A stretch of 64,000 nt of DNA, from contig SMMW01000576.1 in assembly GCA_004794655.1 (NCBI GenBank), positions 4,894,001-4,958,000 on the forward strand, read 5' to 3'. Below, one piece after another: positions 1-13,500 of the stretch. This stretch comes from Marisa cornuarietis. Its lineage: Eukaryota; Mollusca; Gastropoda; Architaenioglossa; Ampullariidae. A program made the position numbers and the translations under genes. The first letter of the stretch is position 1, and each line of letters opens with the position of its first letter. Below the pieces are notes generated by a model. That model worked only from the letters and a program-made list of their open reading frames with translations. It did not search any database and was not told the origin of the DNA.

Positions 1-119
1 TATTTTTAAATGGCAACTGCAGTGTTAAGCAAACTGATCCCAAGAAAAAAAAACAAACGAGTAATCAAAGTTATAGTAAGCAGAAAATTTTGTAGCTTTT
101 AAACAGTTATATTTGTGTA

Positions 120-322
120 GGTTATGGCATTACTTTCTATTATCTTTCCCCCCTAATGACCAGAAGGCTATATCATTACTATCTAAATCTCACCCCTAAT
201 AAACAGATCATTATGGCCTTACTTTCTGTTATCTCACTCCCTAATGACCAGATTGCTATGGTATTGCTTTCTAATATGTTCCCTAATGACCAGAAGGTTA
301 TGGCATTACATTCTGTACTATT
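120..322. repeat. Degenerate tandem repeat, about 44-bp unit
   Basis: About four and a half copies of a 43-46 bp unit lie in the intron before the first exon seen. Each copy carries the core CTAATGACCAGA (near 154, 244 and 284, with a variant near 197) after a TATGGCATTACTTTCT-like stretch. Short open frames here come from the repeat and are not genes. Confidence 0.8.
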
Positions 323-358
323 TACTGATGGTATTTGATTGTTGCGTCACTTTAACAG

Positions 359-763
359 CTGGTGACTGGAAGGTGCAAATAACAACTGGTGCCGATGATG
401 ACATGGGGTGTCTTGACACTGTTGTCTTGTTTGCCTATGGTGATAGAGGTTTTGATGGACCCATTCTTCTTGGGCATGGTTCTGATGGTGTTTTCTCTCC
501 AGGCATCACAGATGAGTTCAAGGTAAGTTATCTCTCTGTTGTGCCAGTCCCCCAACAGAGGATTGTACCATCTTCATGACACCATGATTGTAGTGATAAG
601 AAAAACATTTCTGTCAGGTATGTGCTGGCAATAGTCTTGATAGCATATTTATTAGTGTTGATGACTAGCAGAAAAGTGTGAATGTTTTGTTGATAATGTT
701 GATAGTGACCATAAAAGTGATTACTACTTCATCTGGAATAGATGGCCTTTGAACTGTTTGATA

Positions 764-803
<40 letters not shown>

Positions 804-1502
804 ATAGGCTTTTATGTGCTAATGCATAATATTAATCTTAACATATTTTACATTTAAAAAGTCATCAGATTTTGCATGCAATGATAAAAAAATTCATTTG
901 TTTCTATTACACCTTGGCAAGTAAAGCTGTAATAAAGGTTTCACATTTTTGTTTGTCTTTGATTATCTTTTTTAAGCTGCCTCACATCATATTCAATGTT
1001 TGATTGATAAAAATTAATATTTTGCTACAATTAACTCATGCTTTCAGATCTACATTGATCCAGCCAAGACAGGTGAATTATACAAGATCCGCTTAGGATT
1101 GTCAGAAAAGATATTTGGAGCTCAGTGGTATCTGGAAAAGGTGAGATTTTCAGAAGATATTTCTAAGAAGAACAATCCATGGATGTATATTCATCCCTGA
1201 TTAGTTTTTAAATTTGTAAGTGGAGAAATTGTAAAATTTGAATCGACCATCTAAAATGTCTGTTCAAGGTCTCAATGCTGAAGTTATTTTTTTCTTTGAT
1301 TGATTCAGTATGCAGCATGATTAGCATGGAGTTTTCAGTCCTGTTTTTTTAATGGAAATTTGTCTGCAGATGAAAATGATTGATCAAGTGAAGGGGGACA
1401 GCTTCAAGTTTAGTGTGTGTCGGTGGCTGTCACGTGTTCATGATGATCATGATGTTTGGAGAGAATTGCCAGTTGCATTTGGAGGAAAACAGCCGCTCCC
1501 AG
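359..1502 (+). CDS. PLAT domain 1 (type A), exons 359-522, 1048-1140, 1370-1502
   Basis: Residues 1-130 of the visible protein. The first exon encodes DWKVQITTG ... FSPGITDEFK, the second GELYKIRLGL ... WYLEK, and the third FKFSVCRWLSR ... WRELPV. Exon lengths are 164, 93 and 133, so the cassette enters and leaves in phase 1. The first intron holds a GT microsatellite. Exon 3 starts at ATG 1370, but this is an internal Met after the acceptor TGTCTGCAG, not a start. Confidence 0.9.
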
Positions 1503-4500
1503 GTGTGTGTGTGGGGGGGAGAGGGTGGGTGGTTTATGCTTACTGCAGGATTCTTTTCAAATAAATATAAAAATATGTTATCTTTCTTTTTAAGCCTTAT
1601 AGTGAAACTTCTCTTTTTAATTGTCTTTTTACATACACGTTTTTTTCATTGCACACAATATCCCTGTCACTACAAAAATGTGTTATCATTACATATCATT
1701 CAGAAACACCTTTCATTCTTGACACACATCCGTTCAGTACACAGGAGGAGACAAGAGTAGAGGTAGAGGTAGGAGATATCAGAAGAGGGGAAAGAGAGAG
1801 TAAAGAAGAGACAGAACTAGTGAAGACATCCAAGCTTCTGTTATTTGTGCTCATAATAATAGCTCAGCGTATGGCTTCCACAGTAACTCATATGTCTGCA
1901 TTAAATAGAGCGAAACTGTTTATGATGTGGATGAAGTAGCTATTTACATGTACACAGTGAGAGGTACCCCAGTTATGTGGTTAGACATGAATTTTGTGTG
2001 TATTGCAGCTATTATAGCTATAATTTAGAAAAGATGTTTTCAGTGCACATACATTATTATATTTGAAATTCTAGTGCATCAGTACCAGGTCAAAGTACAC
2101 ACTGGAGATATAGCAGATGCTGAGACAGAAGCAGAAGTATTTATAACAATCTTTGGAGAAAGAGGTGACACCGGAAAACGCAGATTATACAAATCTAAGT
2201 CAGAAGGCAAATCCTTTACTCGAGGAAAGGTAATTTCAGGAAATAAGCTTGCTTTTGATTCAACAAACTGCGTTAGTATTGTTCTTATTGGTGTATTTAA
2301 TGACAGTTTAAGTTAGATGTACACTTAACAAGACATAATATGTTAACGCCAGAGCTGTTTAGTAAGAAATTTCTATAGATCTGCACACTTGCTTTCATGA
2401 TGAATGTAATAAATTTAATCAAATTTTATTTTCTGAATGTTGTGGCACACAGGTGGACATATTTGTGGTGGAGGCAGTGTCCTTGGGAATGCTGAAAAAA
2501 GTAGTGGTGCTACACAGAGGCTCTGAAGCTGGTGAGCGCTGGTACCTGTCTGACATAACAGTGTTTGAATCAGACAAGGCGAGCAGTCTTCAGGTGTATT
2601 TTCCATGCAACAGGTAAAACTTCAAAGAATGAAACATTATTTTCCGCATCATTTACAATTAGGAATTAGATTGCAGTATAGTAATGGGAAGTTTTTCATC
2701 ATTTGCTGATGATGTACAATGTCTGCATTGTGAAAGTACACCAAGCATCACAAGGGACAAGCTGAGAGTTTAATTTCTTGAAAATTCTTTCAGATGGCTT
2801 GATGCTGGTAAAGATGATTACAAGACAAAAGTAGAATTATTTCCTGGAGAAAAACCACAAGAGTCTAGTGAGTACCAGGTGTATTTATAACACTACCGGT
2901 AGGACAGTGCTTGTAGAGGAACGTTTTAAAAAATCACCTTGCATCCATGATAGATATATCTGAGACTATTTATAAAGAAATATATATGTGTTATCATTTT
3001 TCAAAGCTAGTAGAGTTATAAATTTTTAGTATCTGTTTTCTCACAATTTCTGAATATAAATTTTGTTTTTAACAAGTATATGGTGATAAAAGAATAATGA
3101 TGTCAATGTTTTAAAAAGAAACAAAAACAGGATAAGCAGACAGGAGAAAAGTCGGGTCAAACAGAGCTGTTGTGTATTATGAAGTTGTAACAATGTAATA
3201 GATTCTTTAAAATATATATTTGAGCATGAAGAACATTTCTTTTAACAATGAATTAAGGTGTTCGTGAAGCATTTTTCATATATTACCCATGTTAAAAACT
3301 TTTGAATCTGTGTATTCAGAAGGAGAATATCAGCTCTGGGTCAAAACAGCAGATGATTCATCACCTGCCAATGGAGGAAAAGTGTCAGTTGCAGTTTATG
3401 GCAGTAAAGGCAACTCTAAAGACATTGAGTTGTTTGCTCCTAGTAAACAGTCCCAGCTTTTTGAACCTGGCAATATTGATGAATTTGAGGCTAGTATGGC
3501 TTAAAACGTGATCTCAGTGCTATATTCATCTACTATTTCAGGACTGCATGTTTGAAAATGCTCCTTTATTGGAAGATTCCTGTCTGTTTTTCACAGTTTA
3601 GAAAGAAAAATAGCACAGATATCTTAACCCGCTGACTCCGTAGCGCCAGTTTACTGGCTTACCTGGTAGAGCGCGATGAGCTCTGCTCCACGATCGTGAT
3701 TTTCTCTTTGCACGATTGTGGCCCTACTGGCAGAACACAATGAGCAACGATACGCTTACTATTGTGGCTCGTGCTCCACGAGCCTGGCTCTGCAGTTTCA
3801 CTATCGTCTTCAAAATCGTGAATTTTAAGCCCATGTTTCTGAACATAGAAATATTTTTATTCTGGTCTAAGGGGGTTAAAAGAATTTTAAATTCTTTCTA
3901 AGTAGGCATGTTTAGAGCTCATTCGAGTCTCTCTGATGCTGAAAGAGTCATACTTTATACTTTGATTAAGATTTCATAATTTACTTTTATAAAGACACAA
4001 TCTGACAATCTCGCCAGTTTATAAGCAATTTTTACAAAATTGTAAAGAACGGTTACTTGGTCAGCCACTGTTAATTAAGGTCCTTTGAGTAAAAGGGTCC
4101 TGACAAAGAGTTTGTTTATATTTTAATTTTATAGATTGCAACAGGGAATATTGGTGAAATCTACAAGCTAAGAGTAAACAGGGAAGATACAAAGTCCTGG
4201 AAAGCTTGGCATCTGGAAGAAGTAAGAGCTTTTTTCGTTTTTTACTTTCAAAAGATTACTTTTTGATGACAGCCTGGAAATATTTTTGTTATCTTATTTT
4301 TGTTTATTTAATTAAATTTATTTTTTGCACATATGCATAATGCGTATTCCACGCCCTAAATTCTGGAACATTTGTAAACAGCAAAATCTTTATTTTAGTT
4401 AAATTTGCAATGCAAAATTTGTACCCCGTTAATATATTATTCAGGTCAAACTGCGTGACAGAGCCACTAGTCACACTCTGGTGTTCAGATTTGACCGCTG

Positions 4501-6203
4501 GTTCTCACGAGATATGGATGACCATGAATTGGTGAGGGAACTTGCAGTTGTCAAGGACCGTGACCCTGTCTTACCTGGTGAGGCTTCATTTCCTTGCTTT
4601 TAACCCTCTTGGTTCGACAAGCCACGATCGTGGCTTTGCCGGGTAGCACGGACAAGGCGATTTTCATTACTTTTTATTGCAAAGTTCAAGTTTTCTCTTT
4701 TCCAAAAATGTCTAGGTTTCTTGGTCCAATGTTTATCTCAGAGCAGCAATAATAAAATACAAACTGCACCCACTGTCGTCTTCGCAATCTTCAGTTATAA
4801 GTCAGTCATTCTAATGTTATATTTTTATCTTGAACCAAGAGGATTAAGTATTCTGTGTCTTCTTGTGACCATCCTTTTATGATAATTTTTAGAATGAGAA
4901 TGTTACAATAATAATATGATTTACTAGAAACTTGATTTTCTAAAAGCTACATATTATATGGAATATATTCTGTCTCTTATGTGACTCCCTTTTCACTGTC
5001 TTTAAGCTTTTCACTATGAAGTGACAACATTTACGGGAGACCATTGGGCTGGTGGCACTGATGCCACAGTGTACATCACTTTGAAAGGAACAAGAGGTGA
5101 CTCTGGTAAACGCACCCTGTACATGCCACAAGGCAGGAGAAGAACCTTCAGGCAGGGCCAGGTGTGTGTAAAATATAGGCAGAATTTTTTTGTGGCTTAT
5201 TCTTATCTGTGGAAAACATACAAAAGCATTTTTAAAGTGTGAAGTTTTTTTTCCTTTAAAAGTTCATTAGATTTCTAGGGTTTTTTTTATTACTGCATCA
5301 CAGAGAAAGAAAACATTATTTGCAAACATTCTTGTCTGTCACAGGAAGATAAATTTAACATAGAGGCAGTTGACCTGGGAGAGCTGAAGTCTGTGGTCAT
5401 AGGTCATGATGGCAAAGGTCCTGGAGCTGGATGGTTTCTTGACCAGGTGGTGATAAAAGTCAAGAAGCCAGAAGTTGGTAGATTTACCTTTCCCTGTATG
5501 CGCTGGCTTGATAGTGGTGAGGATGATGGCAAAATAGAAAGAGAACTGAGGCATATTGGTAAGTATTTGTTGAGTTTCTATTGCTGTTAGCAAAGCTTTC
5601 AGGAAATGATGTTGCATGCAACCAAAAAAAGACCAGTTTACCACTTTGTCATTAGAATAAGCTTTACTTTCAGTATGGTGATAAAAGTAAATTGTTGCAA
5701 AGTGAGAAAATAAATAATAAAAATGAATTATCGTTTCAGTTCTGTGTGTGTTGAATGTGGTGATTGGAGAGATCATAAGAACAATTAAGTTAGTGAAAGT
5801 GATGCAAGAAAGTAAGTGTAGTTGTAAGAATCTCATAAAAGTTATGGACTGCTGGAGCAAAGGTAGAACATTGCAAAGAGCAAGACCAGCTTTTGAGAAA
5901 TTAAACCTTCCCTTTTGATATGTAAGATCTTCCTCTCCAATAGAAAAGATATAAAAAACGTGAATGTAACAGCTGCTAATAAAGAATGTGTTGTGCAGGT
6001 GTCCCAGACATTCTTCATGTTGCTCCTTTGAAGAGCAGGAATGACAGTAGTAAGCTTTCCTTTACTATTTTTTATATATTTTCTTGTTATAGCAAGATCT
6101 GAATTGAATTTTATATGTCTACCTACACACATAGATCAAGCTGTGTAAGTGTATTTTTTTTATTTAATTTGTGTAATTCATGTATTTATTAAATGTGTAA
6201 TTC

Positions 6204-6249
<46 letters not shown>

Positions 6250-7500
6250 AGCACACACAAGCACACATAAAATGCATTTTCATTTTACCGCTGTAGATCT
6301 TGCCACATATAGATTGTACAGAAGGTGCAATATGAGTCTGTTTACTACTAGGGCAGAGCTATCTCCCTTCTTTCTAGCTTTTTTGAGCTTTCAAACCATA
6401 ACTTTATTTCTAATTTGATCAAACAGCTGGAGAATGGCAAGTACTGGTCAAGACCAGTGATGTGGATGGGGCAGCCACAAGTACCCAAGTCTACTTAACA
6501 GTCTATGGGGTCAAGGGAATGACCCCTCCATTGCCACTGGGCGATGGCAACCCCGCCTCTGATTACTTCTTGCGCGGTAAAGAGTCAGAGTTCAAGGTGT
6601 GTGATCAACGTTGTACATTTTACTGTTTTGCTAGAAATTAGTTCTTGTAAATTTCTGTAAAATAAATAGAATAAGATATTGCACATATTTGTCAAATGCT
6701 AGCATGAAAACTGTGAACAGGACCAGTTGTATGAATTGTTTTACCTTAAAGAAGCAGACACATTCCTCTTTTTCTATATTCTGGTTACTTGGCTTATTTT
6801 TAAACTTTTAACCATGATGATGACGACAACAATGGCCATGATGCCTATCTATTGCATATCAAAATAATGTCTTGATTTCCACCTTATCCCTCCGGAACGT
6901 TTTTTAAGTACTCATTTATTTACACCTATAAATATAGTAATGCATTCTTAAAAATGTGCAAATGTGTAAATTAATTTGAAATATATTAATGTTAGCATTC
7001 TTAGGGATATTTTAATAACTACATCTTGCGATAAATTTTAGCTTGACTTTACTTTTGTCAGGTTTTTTTGGCATTAAATGGATAAAGATAGGAGTTGTTA
7101 ACCAAATTTAAATTGTGAAAATCATTTTTAAAATGTTGTATTCTAAGTTCTTTTAAACAATAGGGCAATTCTTGTTGGAACTCTTTCAGGTCAAGCTGGG
7201 AAAAATTGGAGAAATCACCAAAATTCGCATTGGGCTTGATACCAAAAGCTCAGACCATCGCTGGCATGTGGACTATGTAAGTGGTGACTAAATTCTTTAG
7301 ATAGAAGAGTGTAGCTTCTACTTTTGCCTTCAGTACTGTCTTCTCAGAGGCGATGCACAAGAAAGCAAACACACCATCATCCTCGTCTTTTTCTGATTTT
7401 GTGTCTGATGAGATGCCTTAGTCTTGGGTTTTCCATTTTTAAACTTTCATTCTTGATTCTGTAATGGTTATAATGATGATGCTGATGATAATGTTGAAAC

Positions 7501-7550
<50 letters not shown>

Positions 7551-10500
7551 ATGATGCTATTGATAGTGCTTCAAGATAGTTCCATTGCCACAGTTAGAAA
7601 CCTTACCACTAATATTATGTCACTTTAGGTCAAAATGGTGGATATGGTAACAGATGAAGAGTACTTTTTCCCTGTCAATCGCTGGCTGGCTGCTGATCGT
7701 GATGATGGACAGCTGCATCGAGAGTGTGCTGTGATGTCACCAGGAGCAGCACCTGTCCCAGGTACTTACATGATGGCAATTTTCATCTCATTGGTCAGCC
7801 TTCTTCAGCATAAATGTCTCAACATAATTTCATTTATTTCGTGAGATTTTCTTTGTTGCTTGATCAAATATTTATATTCTTCCATGCCGCATTTATAACT
7901 GCTTTGTCTTCACAGTTCTTCGCTACATGATCATGGTTCAGACCGGTCGGCAGAAGTCAGCAGGTGCCTCTGGAGGCAACATATCGCTCACTCTGATAGG
8001 GAGCAATGGTGACACAGGACAGCAAACCTTGCAGTGTACAGTATCAAACCCTGCAGACCGAATGATGTCTGGAAAAATAGATGTCTACATGCTTGAGGCT
8101 GTCTCTGTTGGAACATTGAAGAGTCTGCGTCTAGTCTTCCATGGAAATAACAGAGGTGAGCATAGGTTGGATGATTGACAGCATGCTTGTGTTTGGAAAA
8201 GGGTGGATTAAAGGCCAGCTGAAAGCTGGCTGGTTGGCACATTAACCCTCTTGGCAAGTATAAAAGGCAAGGGGAATGTGTGGCGAGAGACACCATTCTA
8301 AGAGAGAAGTTTGGAGAGAAATATCACAACACCGCCAACAGATCATCATCTCAACCAGCAGCCTAGTTGGCGACAGCATAAAGTTTGTTTGGAGTTTGCC
8401 CTTTTAGGTGGTAGTAGCAACAGTAGCTGCAGGGGGTGAGCAAGCAGTCACCATAATAAAGAATACCAGCAGACTTATGGCTACACATTAAGCATTATCT
8501 TTGTAAAGTGTGCACGAGTGGGGCTGTGTAGTAGGTGACATGGTTACACGTGTGTGGGGGTGGGGTGTGTGTGAGAGAGAGGTAGGGAGGGAGAGAGATA
8601 GAAAGAGAAGCAATAAAAAAAATATGAAGGAAAGATTGAGAGAAGCAGTCATTTGTAATGATATCCTTTGCCTCTACCAACTTGTGGGTTTGAGAAAAGC
8701 TGTTTTGCAGCTGATTTCATGTTCTGCCTGTCATGATACTTTTAGAAGGCATAATAATACAAACTACTCCTTAGAATAAGCATTTCTAAATACCTTTTGT
8801 CTCCTGTATTTGTGTGCAGCCAAAAAGTGGTATGTTGAGCGAATCACAGTGATGGAGAGTATTTCAGGACTGGAAGAAGCAGTCTTCAACTTCAATTGTT
8901 GGCTTGATGCTGAGCGAGACAATTCCAAAGAAGTCCACATCAAAGGTAAGTGATAGTTTTTGGTTTATGCAATGGTTATACCTAAATACTTTAATGTCTA
9001 ATTGATCTTTTACATGACATTTGAGTGGTGTGGTAGTTGTGTTGTGAGCTGTGAATTTGTACATAGCATTCTCAGTTTGTATACAATGTTCTCAATTTGT
9101 ACATAGCATTCTCAGTTTGTATACAGCATTCTCAATTTGTACACAGCATTCTCAATTTGTTTATAGCATTCTCAATCTGTGTACAGCATTCTCAATTTGT
9201 ACACAGTATTCTTAATTTGTGTACAGCATTCTCAATTTGGATATAGCATTCTCAATTTGTATACAGCATTCTCAATTTGGATACAGCATTCTCAGTTTGT
9301 ACACAGCATTCTCAGTTTGTATACAGCATTCTCAATTTACATCTATGTATACTGCTTCCCCTGCTCACAATGGCTCTCTTTTCCCAGAATATGATACTTT
9401 TTAGGTGCTAATATTCTATATCACCTTTGGTTGTTGCAGAACTACAGGTAGCATCATTAATCACAGATGATGTGGTCCATCGGGTGCTGGGTCATGACCC
9501 CGTTGAAAGTCATGGCCATTGGGAAGCATCTGTATGGACAGGGCAAGAGGGAGATGCAGGCACTAAAGAACCAGTATTGTTGATGCTGTATGGAACTAAT
9601 GGACATACAGAACCCATTCATCTCAACAAGAATGTTTCATTTAACCCAGGCTCTGCTGTGAAAGTGAAGGTAACTTAAAGGTTTGATGTAACAAGTCCAA
9701 GCATTGTATGAACAAACTCATTTAGTGAATTAGTTGATCTTTTTAGTTTAGTTACCAAACATGAGCAAAAAAAGTGCTGGAAACTTTCTGCAAATGTACT
9801 TCTGTGAGTGCACACTGTTGTTTTCAATATTGTATCTACTAATGGAAATATTTCAGGCATGCTGAAATTTGATGGGTTTGTGGAGACTAGAAATCTGTAC
9901 TTGAAAATAATCTGTTACATATTTTTTAGAATTGGTGTTTATAGATTTGTGATGCATCCATTGTGCAGATTGATGCTGGGAGCATTGGACAACTGTTTAA
10001 AGTCAGGCTTATGTTTGCAGAATGCACAGGCAGAGTTCTGTGGATCATGGAACGAGTAGGTGATCAGCTTATGTGTATTAGTTTTACATTTTTTTAATTC
10101 TCTTTTGACAAAGTTCCTAGTATTTGTACAGTACTTTAAAGTCCCCTTAAACTTCTACCTTGGAACTGTTAGCTAAAGTTATTGTTTATTGTTGTTTATG
10201 TTAAACAGGACAGAGCATAAACATCAGTAAACAATAACTGCAGCTAACAGTTTAAAGGGTCAAGAAGACGTCATGTGAACTATATGATGACAGCAGAGAA
10301 TACAGTCATAAATGTGTTTTTGTAGATGAAACTGAAGGATCTGGATACAAATCAAGAGTTTCACTTTGACAACAGCATCAGAGTAGAATCCTCTTCAAAA
10401 AACCCTGATGGCTGCACTGAGCTGCCTGCAATCAGGCCAGACATAGCGCCACTTCCAGGTAACTCACAAAGACAGTAATGACCTTTGTTATTTGCTGCAT

Positions 10501-13500
10501 CATTAGATTCTGAGGTATCTTTCAAACCATTTTCTTTTAGTTTTTGATTAAACAATAACAAGAGGAGCATGTGTCTTGCAGTTTATCTTTGATATGTTGC
10601 TTTGAATATTCTATAGCTGCATGATGGATTTCATCATTTCTTTCTTTCTTCCTCATTATTATGAACCATTATGAAATGTTATCTTGCAGAAACATCCTAT
10701 CTAGTCACAGTTGTAACAGGAAATCAGCCAAGGGCAGAAACAGATGCTGAGATATTTTGCACCTTGATTGGACAATGGGGAGATACAGGGCAGAGAATTC
10801 TGTCAGACTCTAAATCTCATGGAGAGCCCTTCCGAAGGGGACAGGTTGTGATACATTTTGTTTTATCATGTTTTCATGGTGAACAATCAATTTCAAATTT
10901 AAAGACAGTTTACATTTAAAGAGTTCTAGACTTTTCTCTGTTTTTATTGATTAAAAAATTTTTATTAATCAAAAGTCGATGCATGTTTAATCACTAGATT
11001 TGATTTGCTATGTTAATATCAGAATTTTTTTAAAGAAATAAAAATAAAAATATTTGTTTCATTTTATTTACACCTTTGTATTTCATTTACAGAAAAAATA
11101 TTATGCTTATTACATCTGTTCCCAGACTGACAGTTTTGAGATAAAGACTTTGTACCTTGGCAATGTAACAAAGTTAATGATTGGTCATAATGAGAATGGG
11201 CGGGGCTGTGGCTGGTTCTGCAAACAAATTACTGTCCATGCTGTCAATGCTCCAGCCCTTGACAAAAAGGCAGAGATTATCTTTGATTGCAACAGGTTAG
11301 AACATCGGCAAATATGGCTGAAGTTACGTTACTAAAGTATTACTTGATAAAGCTTATTCTAATTAAGTGGAATCAAACAATTTTAGATTTGTTTCGTATT
11401 TTGTGTCTGCATGTGAATATGGGTGTGTCCGTGTGGGTATATTAGTATATGTGTGTTTTAGTGTGTGTGTGTGTGGGGGGGGGGGGTGGTATATTAATGT
11501 GTGGAGAGTATATTAGTATGTGTGTGCATGCATGGATACATACATGTGCATATTCAACCGTGTAAGTGATTGTGTATGCAAATTTATTTTTTTTTCTTCT
11601 TTATTTTACAACAAACAATTTATGTCTTAAGGTGGCTGGACTCTGGATGTGAAGACCGCAAACTTGTGCGAGAACTTATTCCAAGTGGGTCAATTATCCC
11701 CTCAGATGCTGGATCCAAAGGGCCTTCAAGTAAGTTTCAGACATCAAGAAAATGGTAAAATACAGTTTCCAATTATACATTTTTTTATGGTAAGCAATTT
11801 TGCCCAAATTCTTTAACCAAAGATAATTTCAGGAAACAAGCTTTTAAATACATTTTAAACACACATGATATCCTTGGGACTTCAAATTCTGGCAGTATGA
11901 ACTTGAGGTCTTCCCTCAAAATAATGTAAACAGCTGTTGTGTTTGAGCCTTTATTACTTCAACACATAGATTAGTTTGATGTAAGTTACATGCAAACAAG
12001 GTTTTCATCAGGAGGTGTATGGACCTGCAAAGTCAAGATGGCAGCAGAGGACAGACTGGATGCAAGTTTGCCAGCTATCTCTTTGCCAGAGCATGTCTCT
12101 ATCACTGTGTTTGGCTCCCATGGAGTTCGAGGTCCAATTGACCTGCAAGATGAGACACGTGATCTCTTCTTGCTTGGTCACATTGACGAGTTCACAGTGA
12201 GTTATGCATGTTTAAAATTATAGTCAACTAATTGAGTACGTGTACAAATCTACACAAATATAGATTCATGACAGCATGCTCAGATATTCACAAATATGTT
12301 CATACCAATGTCCACAAATAAACACAGAATCATGCCAACTTACACAAATATACACAAATATACACAGATATAGTCGTTTATACCTTCTCAGGTACATGGC
12401 TGTACACCATGCACACTAATCTAATTCAAGCTCAAATATGGAACACATAAAGATATTTAAATACAAGTAAATATTGGAACAGGATCTGCAGGTCGGAGAC
12501 ATAGGAGAAGTGCAGAAACTCAGAGTGTGTGCTGGAAGAGAAGATGATGACAACCCTGTCTGGATGGTGGAATGGGTACAGAATCTTTCATTGTCTTTGT
12601 TTTACTTACTGTCTGCTTTCAATCCTAAAACTAAGCCATGCATTAAACTTAGTGTTGTAGTGTTAGGCTATGATCTGAACACCTGTGAACATTCTTTGCT
12701 GGTTCTTTTTTCTTTTTTTGTTTTTACCTTTTAAGTACCTCGACTTCATTGGCATGATAATGCCTCAATTAATTTGCAAGGTTAATAATCACACTCACCT
12801 TTATCTATTTCTTACTGACCTCAGTAAAATCATTTATGTTATAGATATAGTGTGCATGTGACTGGAGTTTGCAATCAAGAAGAAAGTGAGCAGATTGTTA
12901 GGTGCTATACAAACTTTATATATTTAAGTATTTTTCTTATGAAGCTATTTCTGTTTCACAAAGGTCAATTTAGAGGATTCTGACACAAAGCAAGTGCTGC
13001 GTTTTAACTTCTCTCGCTGGGTTGGAATGGTTGGAGATGTCACTCTAGAAGTTCCCAGTCTTTATCTGGAAAAGCCTTTCCTGTCAGGTCTGTGAAGATC
13101 TTAACTCATTTGCAACACAAGGATAAGATGAAACTAGTTACCCTGGGGTGCATGAAAATATGCTCTTTAAAAAAAACTAAACGAGATAGAACAACAAAAC
13201 AGACATGTAAGAAAAGTAAAAATTTAGCAGAAATCAACTATCCCTATCTCAAACCATCCTGAAAGGGCTCTTTTATCATAAATCCAAAATGAATGAGATT
13301 TTTCTAATGGGATTTTCAAGTCTTTTGTATAAAGGTTTATGCAGAAAAGAGGTTTGTAAAACGTTTCTAACCTTCCTTTCAAAGTTGTTTCCTTTATGGC
13401 CTAATGGAGATAAATGTGGTTGGAAATACTTTACCTAACATAATTATTGAATTTGTTTCCGTTTCATGTTCCTAATATTTGTGTGTGTAATAGTCAGTAG

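Noticed and set aside
5339..5860. 173-codon minus-strand frame
   Set aside because: Antisense to the strong PLAT domain 4 exon at 5345-5558.
8240..8330. TTAACCCTCTTGG as a third piggyBac-like MITE
   Set aside because: Only one end is visible; no inverted partner with TTAA was found nearby.
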